DNA from: Xestospongia bergquistia | Taxonomy: Eukaryota; Porifera; Demospongiae; Haplosclerida; Petrosiidae | NCBI GenBank assembly: GCA_963965975.1 | Contig: OZ014411.1 | Coordinates: forward strand, 1,597,001-1,661,000 | DNA length: 64,000 nucleotides | Direction of reading: 5' to 3' | In this document: in pieces, positions 45,611 to 58,108 of the stretch | Position numbering within the stretch: the stretch's first letter is position 1 | Layout: each line of letters starts with the position of its first letter | Notes under the pieces: generated by a model | Seen by the model: only the letters and a program-made list of their open reading frames with translations | The model's database searches: none | Told to the model about the DNA's origin: nothing | Position numbers and translations under genes: made by a program

Positions 45611-46548
45611 CCATTTGTGGCTCATTAAGAAATCACACAGACTATTATAACTGTAAAGATTGGATTGTATGAACATAACTATATAGTTCTTTTTCACATC
45701 TGAATTTGGAATGTATAAATTATTTGTGAGAATTAAATTGATTATTTTTATTGTTTCTAGTTTCTTTCAAATATTAATTTTAAATCTATTTTATATAATA
45801 ATAAAGAATGGCACTAAAATAAGATTGATAAGAATGAAATAGAATATTTAAACCTAGTAATTTCAGTCAATTATATATATATATATATATCTTTATACAA
45901 ATCTGGATTAAATATATAAGTGACATATATAATAAAGGGATGATGAGCATAAAAATACAATAAATGACACTTATTTTGTAACTCTTGAAAGACAATATGT
46001 ATTGTTGTAGAAACTGAGTTATTGATAATAACCAATATATTTAACTTGATTAATACACTTCAAATAACAAGTTTTGTATACATACAGTTATCATGAATAG
46101 TTGTACATATAGTAACTGTACTATGTATATATAACTGTTTTTTGAGAAGTTTTAATCAGTGGTTCCATTTTCACAAATCAGGTCACTAATGTTTGCAAGA
46201 AGTGGTCCCTTACTGCAAACTAGATCACATATAATAATACAGGTCACATGTAAAGAATATACCATACTGTTTTCATTTATAACATATTATCAGATTAGCT
46301 TTACATTTCTTATGTACAGTAGTTTAAAAATAATGTGACATTTACTAGAAATGTACTTCTGTATAAAACATGTATTAGAAAATAAATAATGAAATCTAGA
46401 AAGTAAAAGTAGCTAATACAGATATTGTATTAATAAATTCAAAGTCTGTTAATCCTTTATATAGATAGTCATAATGCTTACTAGGGGTAAATTTATGATT
46501 GAACAGATACTTGATTGATTTTGAGTAAAAGAATTTCTTTATATATAT
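45611..46548. other. Unit-upstream non-coding DNA of copy E
   Basis: No gene. Contains a TA microsatellite (about 45873-45892), one GTATACATACAGTT hairpin and conserved unit blocks. Confidence 0.6.
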
Positions 46549-46806
46549 GTGACCATAAATACGAAAATGGTACCTAACGCGCAAGTGAATTTTGAACAAA
46601 TGCTTGTGTAGAAACGGTTGCTACGCATCCATCTTGAGCAGGAAGTCAATGTTATTTGGAATTCATGAAGGTCAATCATTGATCTCGATACATAATGAAA
46701 TTTAATAGCTTCCTGTTTAAGATGGCTGCATAGCAACAATTTATACTCAAGCGTTCACTCGATATTTGTTTGCGTGTTAGGTACCATTTTCGTATTTATG
46801 GTCACA
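46549..46806. mobile_element. MITE with 37-bp inverted ends upstream of CD225 copy E
   Basis: TGTGACCATAAATACGAAAA at 46549 is mirrored by TTTTCGTATTTATGGTCACA ending at 46806. The arms match for 36 of 37 bp, and inner parts also pair imperfectly (GGTTGCTACGCATCCATCTT with AAGATGGCTGCATAGCAAC). Flanks are TATATATA on both sides. The other CD225 units have simple TATATATAAT here. It sits 76 bp before the NRF1-like site. Confidence 0.9.
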
Positions 46807-46881
46807 TATATATAATCGGTATTTTTCGTGTAATTAGATTAAATACTATACCGTTTTCCCGTTCTATTAGAAATATCACAA

Positions 46882-46893
46882 TGCGCATGCGCG
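46882..46893 (+). promoter_or_regulatory. NRF1-like palindrome, CD225 copy E
   Basis: TGCGCATGCGCG, 87 bp before the ATG at 46969. Confidence 0.75.
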
Positions 46894-46968
46894 ATTTTGC
46901 AAGTCTCTTCACAGAATTGATTGTTTCTCTCACAAGTCTATAAAATTTGGATTACCTCTGTACTATAT

Positions 46969-48907
46969 AATGGAAGGTACCTATTTACTATGTCTAATTT
47001 CTTTAATATTGTAATAGTTGTACAAATGATAAATCTGCTCAATCGCGTACGGAAGCCGCAGACGGACATTCCAATTCCTTTTTCTTATTTCTTCCGCGAA
47101 CCTTGGCGTATTTGAAAATTCCAATTAACAATCTAGTTGATGAGTCTAATTTCTTACTCCTTATTCCATTTTTGGTTGTATAGTGTAGTTCTATTAGACA
47201 AGCCGAGAACGGACATTAAAACTCCGTATAATCCCGTTATATTGAAATTGGAAATAGGTCCGTCTGAGCCTTCCGTAATCGCGATACTTCATGTTCTCTG
47301 TACTGATAAACGAGAAATCCCAACATAATTGATCTATATTCCTTGACTGCAAAAGTGTTCTAAACTCACAATGACTAAAAGTTTATAATTTACGAGACAT
47401 ACTCATTGTGTATGTAGAACAATGTACTTATTTAACTCACAACAAATATATTATAATAAATAGATAGGTCACTAAATATTTGTTTATGATGGTATTGTGT
47501 CGTTATTAGTGAACTTAATTATATCATCACACAGTATAAGGTCAGGGCAAAGGTGAGGACTAGATATCTTACGCTCCATGACAAAGTAGTTGCCTAATAA
47601 AATAGGCAACAAGACTTGTCTAGGTAGGGGCTATAACAATATATACAGATGTTACATTTGAGTATGTGTACCACTTATAAAAGCAGATGTCCACTGACTG
47701 CAATGAGTTAAATATCCAAAATGTAAAAACAACATTGACACAACTGTTAGCAAACTAGACTATCGCATGAGTAAAAAAATTACTATATTAAAAACTTCTT
47801 TAACAAAATATAAAAAAATTTCAAGTAACATATCTTTTCTTTCTTAATTTGTGTAGCCCCAAAATATCCTAAACAGGTAAAGGTAGTTTAAATAAGACCA
47901 CTACACTTGCCACTAACATTCAAACTTTTATGTATGGTTCATTACACTATATGATTATATAGCAACGTTATTACCCTCTACAAGAACAAATCACATATTC
48001 TTCGGAACAGGAATACCCACCACAGGAAGAACACACTCCTAAGGAGGGATGTGAAAGTATGGACATAATAGTATTTGTGAGTACCAAGGCCATTCCTTAC
48101 TGATAAACAGATGTTACTCCCTCTTATCCACTTCGTCAACAGCAGCTTTACATTCCTGCCACCCACATTATTCCTGTCACACAGCAGCAAACTGTAAGTC
48201 AGTTTTTGTAAAAGAAAAGAAAATATTATTTTTCTTAGTCAAATACATTTGCTGTACAGTCACAACCAACTTCAATGCGTGCAAATACTGTGATTCATCG
48301 TACAAAAGATCACTATTTGACATTGTCCATTGTGCTAACATTCATATGTTTGTTTGTTGGATTGCCCACCCTTCTGTTTACCATAGCAGCCATTATATTG
48401 GCCATAACAGTGAGTATAGTTTTGTGAATAAGATATATTGTTATTATAAAGTCCAATATTTGTATGTTTGTGTTTGTAAATAAATCAATATAGGCTCGTC
48501 ATGCTGAGACACACGGTGATATGCATGGAGCTCAATATTATGCTCAGCTTGCCTTGATCTTTAATATTGTTGCATTTGTGGTTGGTATGATAGGTGTCAA
48601 CTATTTTGTTATCTGGATAGTCGCAATAATTGCAGAAGACATTGGACGACCTGGCCACTACAGGTACTACTATGTATTATTATTGTTACAATTCCACTTG
48701 TTATTGTTTTGCTTTTTATGCTTACTATTCTTATTTTTTACTACAATATCAACTACATTTATTATACAACCACTTATTCAGATTATAAATGTATTAAAAA
48801 ATTTAGAGCTACCTTTGTGGGAAACACTAATTTTATCAATACTTAGTTCATTATCATTTTTAGTAAATTATGTAGCATACAGGATGTTAAATCATTACAA
48901 AAAATAA
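46969..48907 (+). CDS. CD225 membrane protein, copy E
   Basis: Exons: 46969-46975, 47857-47876, 47963-48056, 48111-48193, 48239-48409 and 48494-48907. About 262 aa without lesions. N-terminus MEAPKYPKQQRYYPLQEQ, followed by EYPPQEEHTP. CD225: DHYLTLSIVLTFICLFVG and the loop GDMHGAQYYAQLALIFNI. One codon is deleted near VGLPTLL. The unspliced tail is long and hydrophobic (LLLLQFHLLLFCFLCLLFLF) and continues to 48907, which would add one or two more membrane segments. Two MITEs inserted into this unit, one upstream of the promoter and one in the first intron (47048-47277). Confidence 0.85.
47048..47277. mobile_element. MITE in first intron of CD225 copy E
   Basis: Ends TACGGAAGCCGCAGACGGA and, inverted, TCCGTCTGAGCCTTCCGTA (17 of 19 match). 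Flanked by ATCGCG on both sides (47042-47047 and 47278-47283), a 6-bp target duplication. The homologous unit D reads CTCAATCGCGATACTTCATG without the insert. 230 bp, no coding capacity. Confidence 0.92.
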
Positions 48908-48954
48908 TAGTGTAAGTGCTAATAGTTTTAATCATTATCATTTTCTTTACAGAT

Positions 48955-49210
48955 GCGACGATAGGATCTAAAACTATAGACATACTGGCTATTACAGATA
49001 CTACTATGATTATATATTATTGTTACGATTCTACTTTTGCTTGTTCTGCTTTTTTATACTTATTATTCTCATTTGTACTATAATACCAACTACATTTATT
49101 ATATAAACCACTTATTCAAATTATACATGTTACTAATAAATTTATAGTTACCTTTGTGGCTTTCACAATAATTTTATCAATACTTTGTTCACTATTATTT
49201 TTACTTAATC
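48955..49210 (+). repeat. Duplicated C-terminal exon block of CD225 copy E
   Basis: Begins after the acceptor TTTCTTTACAG. Includes the CATACTGGCTATTACAG exon end and the degraded hydrophobic block with CTACATTTATTATATAAACC. Confidence 0.55.
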
Positions 49211-49299
49211 AAGTTTTTTTAATGTACAGGATATTAAGTCATTACAAAATATGTATAGTATTTAAAAATATTAATATTTTTGGTATATGTTAAGATAAC

Positions 49300-49870
49300 T
49301 TTTGATTGTGATAATTTGGTTATTATTTTTATTCTAAACACAACAACAACTAGATTTACATAAATAGATCAAAACACATTAGATCACTAATTAAAAAATA
49401 CATACATATATAGTTACTATAATCTTCTACCTTTAGCTTGTTCAGTATATTATAGTGTGATTAAAATGGTCAACTGAATTGCATATTCTAGATGATTGGT
49501 ACAATGTTCTTCCAGAGCAACTTACATAGTTATATACTTCAGACTCCACACGTATGTCCTGGTGTTGATAAAAGTTACAGGTAAAGATGATGATGGTTCT
49601 GTCTTATGAGATAGTTATGAAGTTTCTCAGTATCAAACATAATGGTCAATCTTACTTTTCTATCTCAGAATATTTATTTTTAGCAACTGTTAAAGTTCAT
49701 GAAGCATATGCTACTGGATAATCAGTTCCATCTTCTAATATGATTGCATATCTTCTAATCAATACTAGCTGGCCAACCAGATTGTTGTGGTTCACAAATG
49801 GGTTAACAAATTAATTAGATCACCTAGCAAGTGTTATGCCCTTTAAGGTAAGTGCTCATCTTTGTATTCT
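49300..49870 (-). mobile_element. Gypsy remnant in CD225 unit E
   Basis: LTR debris at 49330-49430, element end, then short pieces of integrase tail and RNase H (minus strand), joined by deletions. Ends near 49870, next to a dispersed repeat. Confidence 0.75.
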
Positions 49871-49929
49871 AGATGATAGATGGCTGGTAGTCTCCATTTA
49901 AACGTTATGAGGCTGGTTTATTTGTGGGG

Positions 49930-50665
49930 CCTGATTCCTGCTGATGATGACTGCTTAGACGCCCCACAAAAATCCCATACTGCTGGTTTGAAGTGTGGGT
50001 GAAGCTCGACTCAGGATTACTTCATCTTTAGACAAGAGTTACCAGGCCACAGTGGCGTTCCCAGCTAGGGAATCCTGGATGCTAAGTGGACGCCCCAGTG
50101 AGTGAGTCAGGAAGGATCGTTTAGTGAACACACAAGGTTTTTTTAATTATACAAATTTTATCAAATCTATTAAAATTACTAGGAAGAATTGTCTGTAAAA
50201 CTGGTAATCTGATATTGAGAATCAATCTTTATGATTGATGAAAAATTTTGACATTTAAATTGCTTTTTTTAATCATTTATGCATGTCATCTACATTTGCA
50301 TTATGCAATTCATATTGTAAAAAATGATTGTTTATACAATTATAAGTAACAAAATCAGTTGATGAAATATGAAGTAATTGTTTTAGTTACTAATATATTA
50401 TGAAAATTGACTGTTTATAGGATTTTCTTTTGTCTAAGAATACAATTAAATTTTAATATTTGTTAAACATTCCATTCCATAAGACAATAATTAGTATGTT
50501 TAGTTTTAGTTTCCACTAATAATTTTGTTACATAAAAAATATATGGTCATAGAATGATTAAATCAGCCAAACAGTTCTGATGGTGACATGTCAAATAAGA
50601 AATATTAGAATCAATACAGGAGGCCCATCACCTGATTTGTTTGTTACCCTTCACCATGCACCTTT
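49930..50665. repeat. Dispersed repeat, copy 2
   Basis: Shares the ordered blocks of 7040-7415 (CTGGTTTGAAGTG, TTACTTCATCTTTAGAC, TTTGTCTAAGAAT, ATTCCATAAGACAATA, GGTGACATGTCAA, CACCTGATTTGTTTGTTA). Here an extra 280 bp separate the first and second half. Confidence 0.7.
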
Positions 50666-51442
50666 ATATTGTAAAAGGTTATAGTACTTGATCTGCATGC
50701 AAATTTAGAATAGCCAAGGTAGAAAAGTTGATCACTATAAAAACCTATTTTTTGCCCAATCATAAATTTTCTTTTAGGCAATATTATTTTTTAACAATCT
50801 TCTACATTTCTACTATTTTCTTTGCCACCAGTTGTAGCATTAAGTTGATATATCTAGAAATACTGTTCATGTCATGATCAAAAAACTACTATATAGTATA
50901 TAGTAGTACTATGATTGCATATCTAAGTATGCAAACTTAGCTAGCGAATATAGTTTTAAAACCAGTATTGGCGATATACTAGTCTAGCAAGCTAGCTCCT
51001 CCTACTTTTATATAAGCCGATAGACAGAGGAGGATCTAGAAATGAACTAGGCTTGATGTCTCATTAAAATGTATTGAATATGGGGCACTACTGCAGTGTC
51101 TACACAGAGGTTTTAAACTGTATGGACCCATACATGAGTTCTTTTGTGTATGTTTGTTGTCCTTCAGAATTGGGATTCTAACATAAAATAATTAATTATT
51201 TATTAATAACTTGCTTAAATAATTAATTAATAATTTGAGCCCTTGTTGACTGTTATGTCAGTATGATTGTATTGAGGTGAACAGTGATCAATTTACAAGG
51301 CCTAGGGGAGTTACATCTATCATCATTATGATGAATTGTCTTATTATGTTATATATGTTAGCATGTTCCTCAAACTAGTTTATACATGAAAACTATATAT
51401 ATTGAATGTTGTGTATTGAAGTAAATTGACTTAAAGCAAAAA
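50666..51442. other. Non-coding stretch
   Basis: No gene. 51190-51236 contains inverted TAATTAATTATTTATTAAT-type repeats. 51345-51425 resembles 14975-15065. Confidence 0.5.
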
Positions 51443-51936
51443 CAGTAGTCCCTATTTTGAGAGACCACTCCTGCAAAAGACCAATTCTTTTGAGAGACCA
51501 CAATGTGTGTGTACAGATGCATTGCAATACAAAACCACCTCTAGTCAAAGACCCCCTTTTTTTGAGCCCAGAGACCACTAACATCATGCATTTTTAAGAC
51601 CATTAGAAGTGTAAATTGCATGTAAAATTCAATGAATGCATATAATTGTGGGTGTATTATCATGTGACTAGCAGCTATGGTTAACTAAAGTAGAACTAGG
51701 AACTACCAACCAGAAATGTCTATATAGGAAAAGAAAAACTTTGACTTTAAAAGAAAGGGTAGCTGTTTTGAAAAATATTGATCTTGGCAAATCTTGTCAT
51801 AGTGTTGCAAAAGAGCTTGGTGTGGGTAAGACCCAAATCCAGAATATTGTTAGTGGAACCATAGTGGAAGTCCACCTCTTTTGGGAGACAACTTTTTGTT
51901 GGATATTAGGGTGGTCTCTCAAAAGAGGGACTATGG
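51443..51936. mobile_element. Tigger/pogo-type element remnant
   Basis: Left end CAGTAGTCCCTATTTTGAGA and right end, inverted, CCATAGTCCCTCTTTTGAGA. The motif TTTTGAGAGACCAC is on both. The right flank is TA, as for Tc1/mariner-superfamily elements. The inside is riddled with further GAGACCAC-type pieces and holds a short transposase remnant. Confidence 0.8.
51741..51872 (+). pseudogene. Tigger/pogo transposase HTH fragment
   Basis: LTLKERVAVLKNIDLGKSC... continues as HSVAKELGVGKTQIQNIV, the N-terminal psq/CENP-B-like helix-turn-helix of Tigger-type transposases. After about 45 residues it passes into the terminal inverted repeat, so the CENP-B box domain and the DDE catalytic domain are deleted. 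Confidence 0.8.
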
Positions 51937-52022
51937 TATAGACTAAAAAGATTAACTTAAGTTGTCAAAAAAAAAAGTTGATAATGTTTACAATAATGAA
52001 CGCCATACTCAATGTAAAATTG

Positions 52023-52026
<4 letters not shown>

Positions 52027-52103
<77 letters not shown>
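52027..52103. repeat. (TA)n microsatellite
   Basis: About 37 TA units with one GT interruption near 52091. Confidence 0.95.
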
Positions 52104-53423
52104 GACAGATATATGTTCCTAGGTTTAATGACATGTGGTCTATTATTCATTACTAATTATATTAAATTTCCATTATACTGTATATGGAAATAGTCTATTA
52201 GTGTAGTATATCTGATATAAATTATTTTGTAAAGTATTAATATGATTTATAGGATTAATATGATAAATTGTCACTGTCCCTCTCTTTTTATAATTACTTC
52301 CATACTTGTAATGTAGTGATAAGTTTGTTTCACAATATCATGAGTCAATAATCACTTTATTTTTGGTTAAATAACAAAAAATTAACAACAGAATATTCAG
52401 TGATTACATTATTATGATTTCCCAGGCAGAAAAATTTAAGTTTGTTTGTTTATCACTAAATTTACTTAGCAATATATCTGCTTTGTATGTAACTGTATGC
52501 ATGCATAACTGTTTTGCTAGTACAGTTTTTATATGTGTGTATACATGGTTACTGGATTGTATGGACATAACTTTACAGTCGTTCTTAATATCTAAATTTT
52601 AAATTATTTTAGAGAACATTATTATCTCTATTATTTCTTCTTTCATCATAAATATTGAATTGTTTTAATATATTTGTTATTTAATAGTAAACAATGACAC
52701 TAAATAAAAGTTTTGTAAACATACAGTTATCATGAATATATATATGTATGTATACAAAACAGTTTTTTAAAAAGATGTTTATTAATGGCTCCAATTTCAC
52801 CTTTATTTCAAATCAGATCACAAATGGTTCTACAGGTTGCAGATAATATTAAAATATTATCTTCAATAAATAGAAAGTGACTTCATTCCCTCACAGTGAA
52901 TATTGCTAAAATAATTTCTACACTATTACAAATTGAAAATCGTTGTTCATTTTATTCTTTTAATAATGCAGTAGCTATTTATACAGCTCTTAAAGTACGT
53001 GCTTCATATGCAAAATGTCAGGTTCTCTTCAAGATTAAGTAAGGTTTAAATCTAGGATAGAGTATGAATTTCTCAATGAAGCATGCACTATCTGTATCAC
53101 ATGTATATAGACACTACCACCTCTAAAACAATATCAGTATAGTGGGAACATTGATCCTTGTTATCTTATATTGTTAATGTACTTATGTATAGAAAAAACA
53201 TTTATTAAAAAAATAACTAAATCTAGAAAACAAATACAGCAATTTAAAATTCTGTTGACCCTGTATATAAATAGTCATAATGTTTACTAAGAGTAAAGTT
53301 ATGATAGCACAGACGCCTGAATAATCTTAAGTAAAAGGAAGAATTCTTTTTGAATATCACAATGGCATTTTTCGTGTAATTGAATTATTTACGATACCGT
53401 AATACATATTGAAAATACGTCTA
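52104..53423. other. Unit-upstream non-coding DNA of copy F
   Basis: No gene. From about 52500 it carries the blocks shared by the units (TACTGGATTGTATGGACATA, a GTATACATACAGTT-type hairpin, AATAGTCATAATGTTTAC). Confidence 0.6.
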
Positions 53424-53435
53424 TGCGCATGCGTT
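53424..53435 (+). promoter_or_regulatory. NRF1-like palindrome, CD225 copy F (one arm altered)
   Basis: TGCGCATGCGTT, 95 bp before the ATG at 53519. The last CpG pair has changed, so it may bind less well. Confidence 0.65.
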
Positions 53436-53518
53436 ATTTTGCAAGAGTCTTCACAGAATCGATTGTCTCTCTCTCAATTCTATACAATTTGGATCACCTC
53501 TGTACTTACGGGTATATA

Positions 53519-54901
53519 ATGGAAGGTACCTATTTACTATATACAAATTCTTTCATTATTGTTATAGTTGTGCAAAAGATAACTGATTAATTGTGATACC
53601 TCATGTGCATGTATAGAAATAAACGACAAATCACAACATATTGATCTGTATTCCTTAACTTCAAAACTGTTCTAAACTCAAAATGACTAAAAGTCTATGC
53701 TTTACAGTTGTGGCATTAGATAGATTATTTGTACAACTTATTAACAGATGGAAAAATAACATTGACACAACTGTTAGCAAACTAGACTATCACATAAGTA
53801 AAAATACTATACTTGAAATTTTTAACAAAATATTATAAATTTAAAGTAACATCTCTTTAATTCATTTATTTCTGTAGTTCCAAAAAATCCTAAACAGGTA
53901 AAGCTAGTTTACATAAGACATGTACACTTGTCACTAACATTCAATTTTTTTATGTACACTTCATTACACTGTAATATGATATCTTGAAGATAACTATATG
54001 ATTATATAGCAAGGGTATTACCCTCTACAAGAACATATCACATATTCTCCTGAACAGGAATACCCCTTACAGGAAGAACTCAATTCTAAGGAGAGATATG
54101 AAAGTATGCACATAATAGTATTTGTTAGTACCAAGGCCAGTCCTTACTGATAAACAGATGTTACACAATTTTATCCATCAAATCAAGGACAGCTTGATCA
54201 CCCTGCTACCCCTGCTACCCCAGTTGTTCCTATCACACAGCAGCAAACTGTAAGTAATTTTTTGTTAAGGAAAGCAAAATATTTTTTCTATTTAGTCAAA
54301 TATAGTTGCTGTACAGTCACAACCAACTTCAATGATTGCAAGGACTGTGATTCATCCTACAAAGGATCACTATTTGACATTGTCCATTGTGCTAACATTC
54401 TTATGCTTATTTGTTGGAAATTTGCACATTCTTCTGTGTACCATACCAGCCATTATACTTGCCATTATGGTGAGTATTGTTTTTATTAGAAAATATTTGA
54501 AAGTTAACTTGTGTGTGTAAAATATATCTATATAGGCTCGTCATGCTGAGACACAAGGTGATCTGAAAGGGGCTCAATCTAAAGCTCAGGTTGCCTTGTA
54601 CTTTAATATTGTTTCTTTTATAGTTGGAATGACACTTTTCAATGTTTTCGCAATGAAGACAGCAGAACAAATAGCAGATACAATTAGACACAGAAGGCAC
54701 AGGTACTACTATGATTATTATTATTATACTTGTTATTGTTCTGCCTTTTATTCTCACTGTGTTATTCTTACTACAATGCCAACTACATTTATTATACAAC
54801 CACTTAAACCAATTGTACATGCTACTAACAAATTTAGAGCTACCTTTGTAGTAAACACTATAATTTTATCAATACTATTGTTCATTATCATTTTTAGTTA
54901 A
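53519..54901 (+). CDS. CD225 membrane protein, copy F
   Basis: Exons: 53519-53525, 53878-53897, 54010-54103, 54158-54249, 54296-54469 and 54536-54901. About 250 aa and no lesion. N-terminus MEVPKNPKQQGYYPLQEH. The fourth exon is 9 bases longer because of a PATPATPVV repeat. CD225: DHYLTLSIVLTFLCLFVGN and the loop GDLKGAQSKAQVALYFNI. The unspliced tail is Tyr/Cys-rich (YYYDYYYYTCYCSAF) and then hydrophobic to 54901. Two further C-terminal blocks follow (54995-55290 and 55430-55690), the most of any copy. Confidence 0.85.
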
Positions 54902-54994
54902 TTAAGATTTATTTGTAGCATACAGGATATCAAGTCATTATAGAATAAGCATAGTCTTGGTGATAATAGTTTTCATCATTATCATTTCTTTGTA

Positions 54995-55690
54995 GTTGCA
55001 ACCATAACATCAACAGCAGCAGCTACAATAGCAGCTACAATAGTAGCCACATCTAAACACATTGGATATTACAGGTACTATGATTATTATTGTTACAATA
55101 CTACTTGTGCCTGTTCTGTTTTTTTATACTTATTATATTCTCATTTTTACTACAATATCAACTATATTTATTATCAAACCACTTATTCACATTATACATG
55201 TTACTAACAAATTAATTTTATAGCTACCTTTGTGGCTTCATTTAAATTTTATCAATACTTTTGTTCATGATCATTTTTTACTTAATCAAGTTTTTTAAAA
55301 GTGTACAGGATATTAAATCATTTCATTATTTTAGTTAATTAAGATTTATTTGTGGTATACAGGATATTATACAATTACAGAATAAATATAGTATTGGTAA
55401 TAATAGTTTTTATCGTTATCCTTTCTTTACAGTTGCAACAAAAACATCTACAATAGCAGCTACACCTAGACAAACTGGCTATTACAGTTATTACTATGAT
55501 CATTATAGTACTATTCTGCTTGTACCTGCTCTGCTTTTTATACTTATTATTCTTATTTTTACTACAATACAAACTACATTTATTGTACAACCACTTATTC
55601 AAATTATACATGATACTAACAAACTTATAGACATACCTTTATGGCTTTCAATGTATCTTCATTAATACTTTTGTTGACTACCATTTTTAT
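54995..55690 (+). repeat. Two extra C-terminal exon blocks of CD225 copy F
   Basis: Block 1 (after TTTGTAG at about 54996) reads TIAATIVATSKHIGYY. Block 2 (after CTTTACAG at about 55432) reads TIAATPRQTGYY. Both repeat the following TACTACAATA...ACATTTATT hydrophobic stretch. Three consecutive versions of the last exon therefore exist in this gene. Confidence 0.65.
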
Positions 55691-55769
55691 ATCGTACAGA
55701 ATATTAAGTCATTACAAATTGAGTGTAGTATTGAACAATACTTATATCTTTTGTATGTGATACAGATAA

Positions 55770-56290
55770 AACTTGAGTTACTACTTGGCTTATTTGGTTA
55801 TAATTTTTATCTTGACACAAAAATAACTAGATTTACATAAATAGATAAACTACTAAAACAGAACACATCACTTAATAAATAATACAAATATAGTTACTAC
55901 ATTTTTTCACCTTTAGTTGTTTTAGGATAAGGTAAATAAAATGGTCAGGTGAATTACATATTGTCCATGAGATGATAATTTGAAATTTCTCAATGGTTTT
56001 GGCTGGTATTATTGATTGCATAAAGTGGGTTTCTATCTTTTTAAGTGAGCATCAACAAGTATCAAAAGAATGTGTCCCATAAATACAGTCAACTCCAGGG
56101 CTGGGTAGATACTCCAAAGGATGCAAGGACTGCTGGGGGCAAAGGTTGTGACCCTTGATAAACAGTGTAGTCTTTCCATATAGCCTCAATCTCACTATCC
56201 ATTTTTTGGATCCAAACATCTGATCGAGCTAATTCATTCATTTTATTTGAGCCTGGATACGTTGTGCATTTCTTGCAATATGTCATTTAC
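55770..56290 (-). mobile_element. Gypsy remnant in CD225 unit F
   Basis: LTR debris (55795-55905), element end, then integrase N-terminal debris on the minus strand (56286-56089: GSNKMNELARSDVWIQKMDS, YQGSQPLPP). Cut off at about 56290 by a CD225 intron fragment. Confidence 0.82.
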
Positions 56291-56595
56291 AAATTGTCAT
56301 GACTCAGAGTATTTGTACCACTTATTTACAGATATAAAAACAACATTGACACAACTGTTAGCAAACTAGACTATCACATGTGTAAAAAGTACACTACTTA
56401 AAGTTTTTTAATAAAATATTACAATTTAAAGTAACACTTCTTTTCTTTTTAAATTTACGTAGCTCCAAAAATCCTATAAAGGTAAAGCTAGTTTACATGC
56501 GACCAATACACTTGACATCAATATTCAAAATTTAATGTTATATTCATAATATCATATTACATTGTAATATGATATCATAAATGTAATCAAGACTA
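56290..56595 (+). pseudogene. CD225 fragment H (exon 2 and flanks only)
   Basis: AGCAAACTAGACTATCACAT and the acceptor ...TTACGTAG lead to exon 2 at 56463-56481 (CTCCAAAAATCCTATAAAG, one base short), then GTAAAGCTAGTTTAC and the usual second intron. At about 56595 it switches to Gypsy sequence (TTTCTTCATCAACCCTGAGC, to about 56680). No other exon of this copy exists. Confidence 0.85.
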
Positions 56596-56680
56596 CATTG
56601 TTTCTTCATCAACCCTGAGCCGAAGTTTGAATCCCTTTTAGGCAATCTGACCCTTCAGAGAAGACATAATGTAAGTACAG

Positions 56681-58100
56681 TTCTATATATTTGTGTACAT
56701 ACTGTACTGGATTATGTAGACATAATTGTATAGTCTTACTCATATATAAATTTTAAATATTATACATTATTAGTCAAAACATAATTATTTATATTGTTTC
56801 TTGTTTCTTATATTATTAAACTTCTTTTTGTTATTTCATTATAGAGAATGACATTATGAAACAGCAATAACAGTGATGAAAATATGAAAAATGGAAAAAC
56901 TATTTTATAAAAAATGTTAATAATTTTTAGTGTATTTTTATTTATACAGCGCAGTCTACTAAAACTTTAAAAGGAATATCATTTGGTACTATTTGTATGT
57001 ATTAAGTTTACTTTGAAGTTATAGTTCATAAGAATGGAATAAATTATCTAAACTTCTTAGTTTCATTCAATTAATATTTTATATCTAAATCAGGATTCTA
57101 ATCTAAGTAACATCTATATAGAATGAGTGTATAAACCTGATATATGTCAATTATTTTGACTCATGAAAAAAACAACGTATGTAAGTGTAGAAATTGAAAG
57201 AATGGTTTGAACAATACATGTGATTTCATTTGCAATAACAATCCACTATTAAAGACCTCAAAAAACTGTTTTGTATACATACAATTGTCATAAATAATTG
57301 GGTATATATATACAGTAACTATGTACATGCAAAACTGTTTTTGAAGTGAATTAACAGAGGTCTGTTCGCATAAATGAGGGTCACAAATTGTTTTTCCAGA
57401 AGTGCTCTTTATCAAAAAATATTTTGTATACATAAAGTTACCATGACCAATTGTGTATGTATAGAAACTGTATGCATACATAACTGTTTTTGCTAATACA
57501 GTCTTTATATATGTATACACACGCTTTACTGGATTGTATAATATTGTTCTTCACATCAAAATTTTAAATAATATCTATTATTTTTGAGAATATAATTATT
57601 TCTCTTAATTCTTCTTTCTTCATAAATATTGAATCGTTTAATCTATTTGTTATTTAAAAGTAAACAATGGCACTGAAAAAATCACTTAACTGCTTCTATA
57701 ATTGCCAAACTATGTCCTTTATCAAGTAATAATATCTTCTAGTAAACTGTAATTCTAGGCTAGGATATAGTATAAATTTCTCAATAAAGTATGCACTATA
57801 TCTATATCATTGTATATAGACAGTATCAGTAAAACTTCCTCAAAAACAATATTTGTATAGTTAGACAATTGATTATTGTTGTTATATTTTCATTGTACTT
57901 ATGTATAGACAGACATGTATTTGAAAATGTTGATCCTGAACATAGATAGTTATAATATTTTTAAGAGCAATTTTGTGACTGCACAGAGGCATGAATGATC
58001 TTGAGTAAAAGGAAGAATTTCTTTTTGAATATATATAATCACAATGGCATTTTTCGTGTAATTAGATAATATACGATACCGTATCTATACTACTGCAAAT
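56681..58100. other. Unit-upstream non-coding DNA of copy G
   Basis: No gene that I can support. Two GTATACATACAGTT-type hairpins (57270-57345, 57425-57490) and conserved unit blocks up to AATGGCATTTTTCGTGTAAT. Confidence 0.6.
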
Positions 58101-58108
58101 ATCTCTAT

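Noticed and set aside
47078..47328. Short ORFs around 47137-47328
   Set aside because: They lie inside or across the MITE at 47048-47277, which is absent from the paralogous unit.
51965..52193. ORFs made of Tyr-Ile repeats on both strands
   Set aside because: Pure translation of the TA microsatellite.
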